Source of the DNA: Chlorops oryzae
Lineage: Eukaryota > Arthropoda > Insecta > Diptera > Chloropidae
DNA length: 64,000 nucleotides
Direction: 5' to 3'
Assembly (NCBI GenBank): GCA_020466095.1
Contig: CM035808.1
Span: 22,627,296 to 22,691,295, forward strand
In this document: one piece after another, positions 11,906 to 23,900 of the stretch
Layout of the letters: every line of letters starts with the position of its first letter
Position numbering within the stretch: the stretch's first letter is position 1
Notes under the pieces: model-generated
Database searches by the model: none
The model's input: only the letters and a program-made list of their open reading frames with translations
What the model was told of the DNA's origin: nothing
Translations under genes and position numbers: made by a program

Positions 11906-12508
11906 TTACGTACACATAAAAGGGGTCAGGGTTTCGAAAAATCTTATGCTCGCTTACGCTTTTCTTGTTCTTTTTTCCAATATATGAAGAGTGCTATCTT
12001 GCCTAAAACCGGTCACTGAGTTTTTGAATTCTTGTGTGCAAAACGAATGTATGGTAGCAAAACTTCAAGTTATAATAAGTTGGGCGATGTCACAAATGTC
12101 ATGTTATTATAACAGCGCTTGCGAAATGATAACTCGTTACAATTTTAATTTTTTAAATCAAATACTGAAATCTGTACGCCTTCAATTCATTTTATACATT
12201 TTTAAAAATCAATTTTATTATTAATTGTAAATATATGCCAATTAAATGCTATATATATATTAGAGGGCTGCAGAAATGCATTTGCTTTTTCAATATTTTC
12301 AGGTACTTATTGTATAGTGCAATACAATACAAATAAAGAAAAAAATCGCAATAAATACGCTCAAAACATGACTTATAAATTACAAGAACAAATACTTCAC
12401 GGATATGCTTTTGTCGAGTCAAATAGTATTTGTAATTACGCTCTGCGGGTACAGTTATAATTTGGTAACATCGTTACAAATAATTCTATCACTTAAAGAT
12501 CACTCTAA

Positions 12509-12892
12509 GTGTGCTTTCAGACACGCCGATTTTTGGCCGATTTTAATCGCCGATTTTCTTTTGTTTTACTGTTCTATCGACGAGACATTTTAGACACAAC
12601 GATTTTAACCTAACGATTTTTTTCATGAAGTTAATTTTTTGTTTGCTTCTTTTGACACTTTCGTCTAGTGTTCTGAAAAAACATAACGATTAACATTTAT
12701 TTTAGTGAAATCAAAACTAAAACAGGAAATTAAATCTAAAAAAAATTCAAAATTTTCATCAAACGGTCAGAAATGTCAAAAATCGTTGGTACGAACGATT
12801 TTTACTCGTTCCCTTCGGTCACCCCTCCCTCGCCTACAATCAAAAAATCTTTGAGAAAAATCGGCCGAAAATCGGCGTGTCTGAAAGCACAC
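12509..12892. mobile_element. Terminal-inverted-repeat element (~384 bp)
   Basis: The left end GTGTGCTTTCAGACACGCCG and the right end CGGCGTGTCTGAAAGCACAC are perfect inverted repeats that continue inward as GATTTT(T/C)GGCCGATTTT, giving arms of about 35 bp. I could not fix a target-site duplication. Non-autonomous; superfamily open. Confidence 0.7.
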
Positions 12893-13103
12893 ATACAAAA
12901 GTAATCGCAAGAGAATAAATAAAAATTCCGTCAACATTTCGAATGGGGAAAAATTCGAGGAAGTTTACAATTAGTGCACTAAAATTTAAACTGGCTCCGA
13001 ATAAATAAACTTTGTAATACAAATAAATAAAGAATAAACCATTAAGCATACCCAGCCGGAAATTTTCTGATAAAGCTTGTTGTCTCATAGATATTAGCAA
13101 AGG

Positions 13104-13757
13104 AACGTCCATGCCAATTTTCAAAGCCCTAGGGCAACTCCTCTATGATTTCTCAAAAAATGTATGGAAATCAAGCACAAGTAAAAAGAAAACTTTTGGT
13201 ATAGAGATCTGGTCCAGACACGATCTTTTTGGTATAGAGATCTAGTTCAGACGCAAGCTTTTGATATAGAGATCTAGTCCAGACGCAAACTTTTGGTATA
13301 GAGATCTAGCCCAGACGCAAACTTTTGGTATAGAGATCTAGTTGAGACACACCTGAACTATTGACTTATCTTGATTTCCATACATTTTTGGGAAATCATT
13401 GAAGGAATTGCCCTAGGGCTTTGAAATTTGGCATGGACGTTTCAATCTCTAGATCTATGAGATTCCAAAAAAATTTTCGAAATCGAACCACCCCAACCCC
13501 CTCAAACAGAAAACGGGTTTTTCCAAAATCCAATTTTGAACCCATGGTCCTCAAATTCGGAACATAGCTTACCGTTGTGCCTCAGAGTCGGAAAAGTTTA
13601 ACTTCGTAACGCTGCCACGCCTACTTTTTGTGCTATGCCCATTCAAACGTGTTTTCACTCGCAAAATTTGCTTGACCTCCATACATTTTTTGGGAAATCA
13701 TAGAAGGAGTTGCCCTAGGGCTTTGAAATTTGGCATGGACGTTTCTATCTCTAGTTT
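13104..13757. repeat. Inverted repeats flanking a 32-bp minisatellite, plus a third arm
   Basis: An arm containing GTCCATGCCAATTTTCAAAG and CCCTAGGGCAACTCCT (13104-13178) is inverted at 13368-13441, and a third copy of the same arm lies at 13671-13757 in the orientation of the second. Between the first two are five tandem units of about 32 bp built on CTTTTGGTATAGAGATCTAG followed by TCCAGACGCAAA (13193-13352). The structure fits a non-autonomous DNA element with a minisatellite core, or a foldback with a partial duplication. Confidence 0.75.
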
Positions 13758-14388
13758 TAGGCAGTTTCTTGCAGTACGCGAACAGACCGAGTATAAGAGT
13801 ATTGAGCATATAGTACTACATATATGGTATTGAGTGAATCGCGCGTGGTATGTACCTTCGTTCGCTCACCAGCATTGATATGAAAAAAATTTTATTTCTC
13901 ATAAATAAGGCTCTTAAAATTAAAAATAGAAATAAATTAAATTATAATAAATTTCTTAAAACTCTCAATGATACCACAATACTATAAGACTTATAGTATA
14001 AGTACTTATTGAAGAGTACAAGCATTTACAATTACTTTTTATCCAAAGTATTTGCCTCTCATAAAACTAGTAATTATTCATTTGTTCTCAATTGCTATTC
14101 TACTCGAACTAGTTTTTGAGTTTTGCTGTTTGTATTTATTCAACCTAAAAATTTAGAGGATTAGAACGCAATTAATTATGCTATCTCCAAATGCCTTGTT
14201 GCCTGATATAAATGCATTCATGCAGCCATCATTAATATATATATCACTTGAAAAGTAAGATTTCATCTGATATGACGTCACGACCAATGAGTTTAATTTG
14301 AAAGTGTTATTCATACTTTCGATCTTATTCGTTCCATAACGTTCGAACGCGCGGGAGAAAAGTACACAAAAAGAATTTGATAGTAAAA
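13758..14388. other. Intergenic interval upstream of mus101
   Basis: No gene seen. Holds the presumed mus101 promoter and 5' UTR. A GC-rich patch at about 14345-14360 (TTCGAACGCGCGGGAGAAAA) has a weak resemblance to E2F sites in reverse, but mismatches leave it unproven. Confidence 0.35.
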
Positions 14389-17300
14389 ATGAGTTTGGAG
14401 ACTGAAATTAACGCTTATTTTGTTACAACAAGGCCAAATGAGACACCAAATGAGCATTATGTGACAGCGGAGACTGTGCTCCGTTCCCATGTAGATGAAA
14501 ATTTAATTCGACATATAAAAGGAAAAGAAGGATTTCCATTGATCGCGAGTGGTTTAACTAAACGGGATGTTTTCATTTTTGACCATTTTGAAGGAGATTT
14601 CTTCAAGCAACTGCAACAGACCAAATCGCTTATAATAGGGCCACGTTGCCTTTTAGTGTGTTTGCTTAGTAATAAGCCAATTCCGCTTGGTACAAGTCCA
14701 GTCTATACATGTGCGATGAGGGATTTGAAAATTTCCGCGTCAGGAGTTACTTCGCTCGAGAAGGAGCAATTAAGCGTTAAGATACAATGGATGGGTGGAC
14801 ATTACTTCCAAAACTTTGGACGTTCTGTTACACATCTTGTGTCCAACACAGTAAGTGGGAAGACTACTCATAAGTATTTAGGAGTAAACTTATGAAGATC
14901 CCCTTAATTCTTTCAGATAAAGTCCAGTAAATATGAACACGCTACTTTAAATGGAATACCGGTTATGCACGTTGATTGGGTACAGCGAGTTTGGGATAGA
15001 AGTCTTATTGATTTTGTGAGCGCCACCGACGAAGAGTTTGATAAATACCGTCTACCTATATTCTTTGGAACGAATGTAACCAGCACTGGCTTAGACACAG
15101 CCAAGAAGAATGAGGTAAGGTTTTTCGCACTATTCAATCTATGAAAGGATTATATGATGGCTTTCTTATTACGATCAGGTTATGCGACTAGTTCAAGAAA
15201 ACGGTGGAACATATCATCGTGCATTTCGTTCGCAATTAGTGGATATTGTCATAACGGAAAAGGGAAAAACTGATTCCGATAAATATCAGGCTGCAATGCG
15301 GTACAAGAAAGATATTCTCGCATCGGAGTGGATCTTCGATAGCGTTCAAAAAGGTTTTGCTTTGCCTACGAAAGACTATCAAGTGAAGTCATTAAAAGTG
15401 TCGACACCAACGAAAGCCGATCAAAGTATTGCAGACTTCACATCAACAGATCATACAGAGCTATCGGAAATATCGCGTATAAGTGTGGCCGGAACAGTCG
15501 GACGGCGCAATATTGATGTTACTGTCAACGATACCATCTGTAGCACTATGAATGAAAGTTTACAAAAAAATGATCCGAAATTCTTACCGCCAGAACCGGT
15601 TGCAGCAAGTGCTCCAAAAGATTCTTCAAAAGCTTTACAGCGAGATCTGATGAAGAAAGCAGTTGACAATAGTATGCAGTATCGTATGATACTCGAAGAC
15701 ATATCGCCAAGAGAAGCAAAGAAGGCTGGAAATTTTTTGGACGGTTGTTGTATCTATTTAAGTGGTTTTCGAACCGTTGAAAAGGAGAAACTAAATCGAA
15801 TTTTAAATGCTGGTGGTGCAACACGCTATGATGCTATCAATGATGAAATAACACACATTATTGTGGGTCAATTAGATGATGCGGACCATAAGGCATGGAA
15901 AAGAGATGGATTACGAACGAATGTCCATATTGTTAGACTGGATTGGCTATTAGAGAGTATCAAACAGAAACAAACTGCTAATGAAAATATTTATCGTGTC
16001 TCGTTGCCGACATCACGGGAGCCAGATGCACCGTCGCCATCGAGCAAGAAAACTCTACGTTCAATGAATCATAGTTTTAAGCAGCCAGAAGCGCCTCCCA
16101 AAAAGAAACTTTTTGATGTCAACTCTGACAAACCGAATGACGAGATATCTCTACCGAATGAAACTGCAAATTTACCAGCACCGAGGGCTTGTTCCACCGA
16201 ATTGCCTATGGAAGAAGATGAGCACGAACTGCTGGCGCAATATTCACAAGAAAATATGGCAGCTGCTCCTTTGACGTCGGCGGCAAAGCCAACTGTTGCC
16301 GAAAATCCACCGACAACATCAACTCCAAGCAATAACACTGAAATCACTATTGACTATGAGAATTTAAATGTTTTCCGAAACTTGGTTATTTACGTGGACA
16401 AAGATCATTTTCCGGAAGAATTTTATTCACAAATACAAAAAGAATGTGAAGCGGCCCTTGCAAACATAGTTGGTGAAAACTTTAAAGATCCAGTAGACTA
16501 TGCGGTTGTGTCATTCGAACGCCCCATTGATGTTTCAAAACTTCCTGTGAAAGCAAAAACCATCATCACTGAGCTATACGTGGTAAGCATAGAATTTTTA
16601 AGGTAATTTAATACAATTTACAATGTATTTCCCATTGGCAGGAATCGTGTATGAAAGAGAACAAACTCGTACCAATCGAATATTATCACATGCCCATACC
16701 AATAACTGCAAGTTCACAGCCACTTAAAGGCATGACTATAGTAATATCACTTTATGCCGAACTAGAACGTGATTACATTGACTCTTTAGCACAGATTCTA
16801 GGTGCGAAAGTTAATAATACATATTCTAAGAAAGAGCAACCGATTTTAGTGTGCCCATCGCCCGAGGGCGCTAAATACGAAGGGGCATTAAAATGGCGTT
16901 TTCCAGTTGTGACCTCAAACTGGTTGGTACAGTGTGCAGAACAAGGAGAAAAATTACCATTGCGTTCATACTTGGTTGGCGATAGCCCTGAAAGCTTCCC
17001 GACTCCGACATCGATTCGAAAAAATAGCATTCCTGAAAACCAAATTAGTACTCCACTAACTAAAACCACCACTGATATAACGCCACTACGTAATAAACGT
17101 GTTTCTGAACTTGCTTCGAACAGTAAATCCACTCCGCTAAGTGGTAACTTGACACCAACGGTTAATACTGGCTCAGATTCCCCATTCACACCGACGAACA
17201 CATATGGACGAGCCGCATATAGTTTAGAATTTATGGAAAAAATTTTAGCAGACATCGATGATGCATCCGATCGGGAATGTGTTCGTGGAATAATAGAAGA

Positions 17301-18850
17301 GATACGAGCCAATCCCACTCCTGAATTGGAGCGGATAAAGCGACAAGTGTGTACACCTATCAATCGCAGAGTATCATACACTCCGAAAATCATGTCAGAA
17401 TTTTACAATACACCGGAATTCAAACGTCGCATGGTTGAAGAATTCGATAAACGCTGGCATCTTCCGACAAAGAAACTTAAGCCAAGCACACCAATCGATC
17501 TGATACGTAAGCGTGTCCTAAAAGAAACATGTAAGAATTTCGGAATACCTGTCAGTGATGACGACGATGAAAATTTAGAAGAATCGCTCAAGTCTTCGAC
17601 ATCGAAAACCAAAACACCCGTTCCAAGCTCGTCTAGATCGCAAGTGACACACTGTTGTTCATAGAACTTCGTCGAGAATGGAACCAAGATCTATATTTGG
17701 TGCACAGACGCCAAAATCGGGGGCTAAAGACAATCGAAACGATACTTTTGTTCCGAACACGCAAGATGATATTGGAAAAGACACGAATGCAAATCAATTT
17801 AATAATGTTCGCCCATCTTTGGTTGGTAAGTCCACCATTGATTTCGATAAAATTAGTTTTGAAGAAACAGATATTGGGGCTGCTCCTAATACATCCAATA
17901 CATCAAATGCAATGAAGGACACATCAGAGCCGCAATCGACATCAAACGTTTCACCAGCTATCAAGCAAATTAACGATTATTTAAAAGACTGTGACTCACG
18001 TCGACAAAGTCTTCGCCGTGAGAAAGCTTTGGAAGCAATGGATGATGACGCTGTTCCAGTTCAATATTTCGAATCCGAAAAGCAAGATTTTGAAACAGAG
18101 AATATGGTAGGATGGAACTATCAAGATGAAATGAAAGATCTAAGACCTAAAAGGAATGTACGAACAATGCAATATGAAGGTACTCCACGTTTTAGCATCT
18201 CCTGCCCTGATGAAACGCAACTTCAAAGTATTATAGCTAAAATCTATCAACTCGGCGGAGAAGTATCAGAGAATCTTGTTAATTTTGATCCTCAATGTAC
18301 GCATTACATTTGTGAACTGCCGAACCGCGGGGAGAAAATTCTTGGATGCATTGCCTCCGGCAAGTGGGTTCTCAGCTTAAAGTATATTGAAGAATGCTTT
18401 GCAAGAGAAGCTTTCGTCAATGAAGAGCTCTACGAATGGGGCAATTTAAATGCTTTCAACTTGCCAACTATATCGGAAGATAATCAAATAGTTGCACAAG
18501 CTGCACATTTTTGGCGTTTGGAATTAAGTAAGAAGAATCCATCAGAAGCTGGTATTTTTTGCGGTATGAAAGCGATCCTCCGAATAGGTCCACGAACTTT
18601 GGAGTCATTGTCAAATGTTATTAGAGCGGGCAAAGGCGAGACTGTTCCAGCAACGTTGCCTTACAGTAAAAGCAAAGTTGCAAGTTTAGCAACTCATTGC
18701 TTTATAGATGTTAAAAAAATGCCGCTACAGCGAGAAGATTACAAATATTTAAGAGATCACGGTATTAAAATTGCTTCTTATCTTTATATTCAAGCACTAA
18801 TGTTTAATGGCAAAAAAGCAGATTTCTCCGCGTATGAAGTAAAAATGTAG
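14389..18850 (+). CDS. mus101: Mus101 / TopBP1, multi-BRCT DNA damage and replication scaffold
   Basis: TopBP1 binds phosphorylated partners through BRCT domains, activates ATR and helps load replication factors in the nucleus. Coding exons, all GT-AG and in phase 0: 14389-14850, 14917-15114, 15179-16582, 16642-18850 (introns 59-66 bp). I start at ATGAGTTTGGAGACTGAAAT, 14389. About 1423 aa result, matching the fly protein's length as I remember it. BRCT modules can be seen at about residues 105-195, 205-290, 403-490 (LDGCCIYLSGF...WLLESI), 616-800 (a pair, with WLVQCAEQGEKLP) and 1205-1400 (ISCPDETQLQ...GKWVLSLKYIEECF). Serine/threonine-proline linkers lie between. One frame break occurs at ACACAC (about 17647-17652): upstream reads SRSQVTHCCS-stop, while downstream resumes as VVHRTSSRMEPRSIFG. 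One extra base, or a lost AC, explains it. Confidence 0.93.
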
Positions 18851-18923
18851 AAAAGACTGCTATTCAGAGTTAATCTGTTATTTACCAATTCTTTATATTT
18901 TTTATTATTCTATTTTAAGTATT

Positions 18924-19166
18924 AGGGGTATTCACAAGGAAGGTGGAATTCTGTCGGAAAATGTCGACGTCGGAATATTTTCGATTTTAATTCGTTACGC
19001 ACTGGGGGAAAAGACCCGGTTTTCACATAATCACTCAAATATAACCATATTTTTAACTAATCCGTGCAAACCGGGTGTTTTTCCCCAGTGCGTAACGAAT
19101 TAAAATCGAAAATATTCCGACGTCGACATTTTCCGACAGAATTCCAACTTCCTTGTGAATACCCCT
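18924..19166. mobile_element. MITE of the AGGGGTATTCAC family, copy 1
   Basis: The 243-bp element has almost perfect ~85-bp inverted arms (start AGGGGTATTCACAAGGAAG, end CTTCCTTGTGAATACCCCT) around a short loop. It is flanked by ATT on both sides (18921-18923, 19167-19169). It lies just 3' of mus101. The same termini and a 3-bp AAT/ATT duplication recur at 24013-24189 and 34426-34594. Confidence 0.85.
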
Positions 19167-19624
19167 ATTGTATTTATTTCTCCGTTGTAAAGAATTTTCA
19201 CTCATGTAAAGATACATATATGATGTTTTTAAATTTGAATCAAGGAAAAAATTTAAATTTTTTAAATGAAATGCTCCAGGTGAGTGTGAAGAGAGTCTAA
19301 TTTTTAAGTGAGTTTAAATAAAAATGTCGATTAATTTAACACATACACGCTCATTGCAAAGACAGATCGTTATAGAATTTTCTTGAATAAAATTACCTTT
19401 CAAATTTGTTTAATCAGATATTAAAATTAACGATTTTTTGATTTTTTAAAGGAAAAAAATATGATGAATTTTCTGTAAAAATATGTTTTTTTTTAAATGT
19501 CTTACAGTGGTTAATCTTATTTAATTTGAGGAATATTTTTTTTTAATCAGATGTATTGTCGAGTTCTTCTTCGAAAAACCTGAAATACTCACTTTACAAT
19601 CCATCTTTTTCAAAAATCAATATA

Positions 19625-20346
19625 AAACAAGTAAGGGTGTTATAGTCAATAAAATACCCGACACAGACACACGTTTAAATAATTTTTTAAACGCGCCCAA
19701 AAAACATGACCATTAAAAAAGAATATCCAAGAGACTTTAAAGGCCATAAGGGGCCCTATAACCGACTTTTGTTCAATTTCTTTATGAAAACCGACTTTTG
19801 TTCAATTTCTTTATGAAAACCGCCCCTTTGCCGCGCCCACCTTTCAAATTTTTTTGGAATTCTTATCTGAGGCTTAAATATACGCTCAAATTCTAAGTTC
19901 CATTGAAATATTTCGAAAAATCCCGATTTTGGGGCATTTTTTTTTTAAATTTATTGGAGGCAGTTTTGGGGTTTTTTTGACAGACCCTAGTATTGGAGGG
20001 ACCGATAAAAATTTTTTTGGAGAGGATGTTTATGGCTACAAAGGCAAAATTTCGTTCCATTTGCCCCATTTGAATTTCAGGCGTAGGAGATATTTTCGTA
20101 AACCGCCCTTCTGCCATGCCCACTTTTCCAATTTTTGGAAATCACATTACTTGCCTTCGAACATGTTCAAATATCAAATTTCATCTTGAAAAACTTCGAT
20201 TTTAGAGCAATTTTTGTGACTTTCATAACATACCCTAGTACTGGAAGTACACCTAAAAGTGGGCCGATCGGGTCCATTCTCGAACTTGTTCTTACTCATG
20301 TCCCCGTAAGCACGCATATCCCTAAGATACAACCAAACCTAGTGTA
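19625..20346 (+). repeat. Interspersed repeat, 3-bp phrases shared with 49.6 and 53.2 kb copies
   Basis: Starts near CAATAAAATACCCGACACAG and includes GCCGCGCCCACCTTTCAAA, GACAGACCCTAGTATTGGAG and ACTCATGTCCCCGTAAGCAC, all shared with the copies at 49610-50240 and 53232-54075. Divergence between the copies is high. No protein is encoded. Confidence 0.65.
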
Positions 20347-20935
20347 GCTTAAAAACTGAGCTGAAAGGAATGGAAGGCTATTTTACGCATCCATTTCTAT
20401 CACATGATCGGATAAACGGACGTCAATGTGGGGATATATTTTCTTTAGTGTAAACAAAGAAAATTTCCTTCATTCTACCTTAGTGGAAAACAATTCGTTT
20501 ATTTTATTTATTTCGGCATTTAAAGTTATTCGAATAACAAGAAATAACAATTTCACATGAAAATTGCGTTTTTCTCGCGTTTTTACAAAATTGAGTCTTA
20601 AAGCCTTAAAACTCATTAACAGAAGTTTAAAAATACATTTTTCCAAATGATCAACAAATCGACTAATAAACTAGATATAAAAACAAAAAATTAGCATTAT
20701 TGTTTTGAAATAATTAGTTCGTTAATGAAAACATTCTTTTTGAGACCAGCAAAAAGAGACCATTAACATGATCATAATAAACTGATTCACATTATTACAT
20801 TTTTTGAAGTCATTTGTTTTTGTATAGATAACTCTACAAAAACAAATACTAAAATGTTCATCAGAAAAAATTGCCAATTTATCGGTACGGCCGAATTTTC
20901 TTATACAAAATTTATAATGGCTTTTTTCTTACATA
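20347..20935. other. Non-coding interval 3' of the SYCP2-like gene
   Basis: AT-rich DNA between an interspersed repeat and the stop codon of the minus-strand SYCP2-like gene. It probably includes that gene's 3' UTR. Nothing else is seen. Confidence 0.35.
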
Positions 20936-23900
20936 CTATATAACAGTTTTTAGTTTATTTTTATTTTGGAAACCTCTTCCTTTGTTATTGGCAACGTGTT
21001 GAGAAAATATGTTTTGGAAAAATGACGAAAACATCGAACACATTTTAGGCATATTTCTGCCATTACCCATTGGAGTGAAAATAATAATTTCTGCAGTATC
21101 ACAATCTGAATCTGAATCAAAACCATCAATTCCTAAAAATTCACTGAACAGACGCTTTTTAGCATTTGATTCGTGAGCTTTTGTGATTTCCTTTTGCGTG
21201 ATGGGATCAATTCCGAATCGGAGTTTTCAGAGCTGCTGTCATTATCCGAACGTTTATAATAGATCAAAGAATCGCTTTGGTTTTTAGCACAAAGCCTGGA
21301 AGACTTCTGAGGATGACAGGTCAACGATGGCGATGAAACAATTTTCGTTCTTTGCTCTTTTTCCTTTGGCGAAGGGGACATCATTTCAAAGCGATTGTTG
21401 ACTCTGGACTGTTCCGAATTAGCGTAGAGTCAGGGCTGATATTGAATGAATTTATGTTGTTCAACTCATTACGTGAATGAGAAAATTCATCAAATGTTTC
21501 CAAAGAATCATTTGTTAAATCAACGATTCGTTCTTGATTGCGTCTCATGGATCTGTCGTTTCTTAGATTATCAAAGTTTCTCTAAAATAAGTTTTTATAT
21601 GGTTAGTTTTGATTTTCAATTTATTTAGATATATTCCTTTTTCAAAAGGACAATATATATATATGGATCCTTATTACCTCATTCGAATAGGATTTTTTGT
21701 TATCAAAACATTTCTTAGAAGTGCTTGGGCCGTAGTCGTATACATTAATATTATAAGGACATTGCTGTGGCTCATAATATTGAGCTATTAGAGGTCTTTT
21801 ACGTTGTTGACGCAAAGAGTTTGACATCGAATTTCGTTTTTTGAAATCCCTATATGATTCACACGACTCAGCTTCGCTGACGTCTATAAAATCATACTGA
21901 TCCAAAGGTTGAGCTGTTTTTTTCGGGAATGGATTTACTTGTTGAACTTGCTTTTGATTTGCTTTGGCATTTGTGCGTTTTCTAAAATTAATAAAATTAA
22001 AAGCAAACTAAGCTAATTTTTTTTTTATTACATACCGTTTGGGGTTTCCGTCGTCGTTAGTTTGATTCTTCGAAGTAGACAGATTGTTTACTCTATCAAA
22101 CGTTTTATAGGAATTTGGGTTTAGATTGCATGTTTCTTCAAGAAATTGGTTCTCTGTTACAACTGGAACTGGGTATAAGAATATATTAATGCTAAATAAT
22201 ATTGTTGTCACAATAAAAAGAAACAGTTTCAGTTGATTTAAATTTATTACTATAATCTTCTATACGTGGATATACATTAGGAATATTAAAATGTTGCAAG
22301 TTTTTCAAGATTCTATAAGCATATATGTGTTTAAGGGGGTCTTCTCATTGAGCAACTTTTTTTTTCGACTTTTTTTTTTTTGCATTTATTTATAGCTTGG
22401 GTAGTTGTGAATATGCCCCTAAAAGGATTTTTTGAAATTCGAAATAGTTTAGAGGATATAGCCTTCTTTGTCGAGCAAGATCTGCGCTAAAACGAGTAAT
22501 TTTTGCGTTGCTTCAAACTTTAAACGCGTTTATCTCGAAACCACGTTTTTCGAACTGGCGGCCATGATATCTCCAGTTCAACTGAACCGATTTTCATGAA
22601 ACAAAGTGGAATCGACGCAGAATTGTCACTATTCTCGGGCGAACCTCGACCATAATTTTAAAAAATTTTTTACTATTTTTTTTTTTACACTAAACTACAA
22701 AAAAAAAAGCCCGAAATTGAAATTTTTTTTTTAATGGCCGCCATTTTGTCAAAAAAAATCACAAAATTAAGCTTGAGGTTCACCCGAGAATTACATCTAT
22801 ACTGATTATAACCCCGTTTTTTTTTTCCATTTCGGACGCTCCGGAGACCCGGAATCGTGGCCGCCGTGACGACACCTTTTTTTTCACCACCAACTTTGAA
22901 GTCTGATTACTTTTTGAACAGCCCACGTATCGAGGCAAAAAATTTTTTTTTATTTACTTTGAACCTTTTGTAATACAATAAATAAAAAAAGTTTTCAATT
23001 ATTCTTTGCGTTTTCAAATAAGAATTTTTTTAAAAAGGGTCCAAAAAACGGGTTTTCAATGAGAAGACCCCCCTTAAGCATCTGTTAACATAATTCGTAT
23101 AGAAATTTTCAATAATATAGCGATCGGATTTAAAAAAAAAAAAAAAATGACACGCTATCGGGCGGACTCACCGTTGAAGAAGTTCAAAAATCGTGTTTGT
23201 TCTGTTTTGCATAAAGATATACGAGCGATATTAACTCGATTGAATTCATCGTTTGTATTTTGGATTCCGGTGAATTTAGCTGGCGGAGTAAACTTGATGT
23301 TTATATAATTGTTGCATCTAAAATTTGAGTAAAGTTAGAAAAGTTTTTATAAACAAATTTGATTGATATTTGTTGGACTTACTGAAACATTTCGACTATT
23401 TGAAGACAAACATTTACATCTTGATATTTTCTCGAATTTTTTGGAGCAATTCTTCCTTCAAATGTAAGCGTTTTTGCGGTTTTGTTCATGTCAAACCAAA
23501 ATCGATTTATGTACTGAATTAAGATATATATATATATATATATTTTATAAATATAGTGCAGTAAGAGATTAGGAACAAAATTCATTGTTCTTATGAAACA
23601 TTGAAAGCTCTAATCCTTGGAATATAATCACCCCTATTCTTAATTAAACTTCTCGTGAACTTTTCCGCCCGTTTCAATACAAATTTCTATTGCAACTGGC
23701 GGAAAAGTTCACGTGAAATATTATTCAAAATATGGGTGATTAACAATATACCTAAAAGGTTTTAATCAGATAAACAAAAGTACCTACTTTTAAAGACAAT
23801 AAATATATCATAGAAAAAGTCGTACAAAAACGGATCAACATCCTTACCGTCGGCTTAATGAATTTCATAGTTTCTCCAATTTCAAAAGATTTACAATAAA

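Noticed and set aside
17645..17665. Intron in mus101 from GTGACA to CATAG
   Set aside because: Only about 20 bases lie between these signals, far too short to splice; a one-base gain or loss of AC in ACACAC fits.
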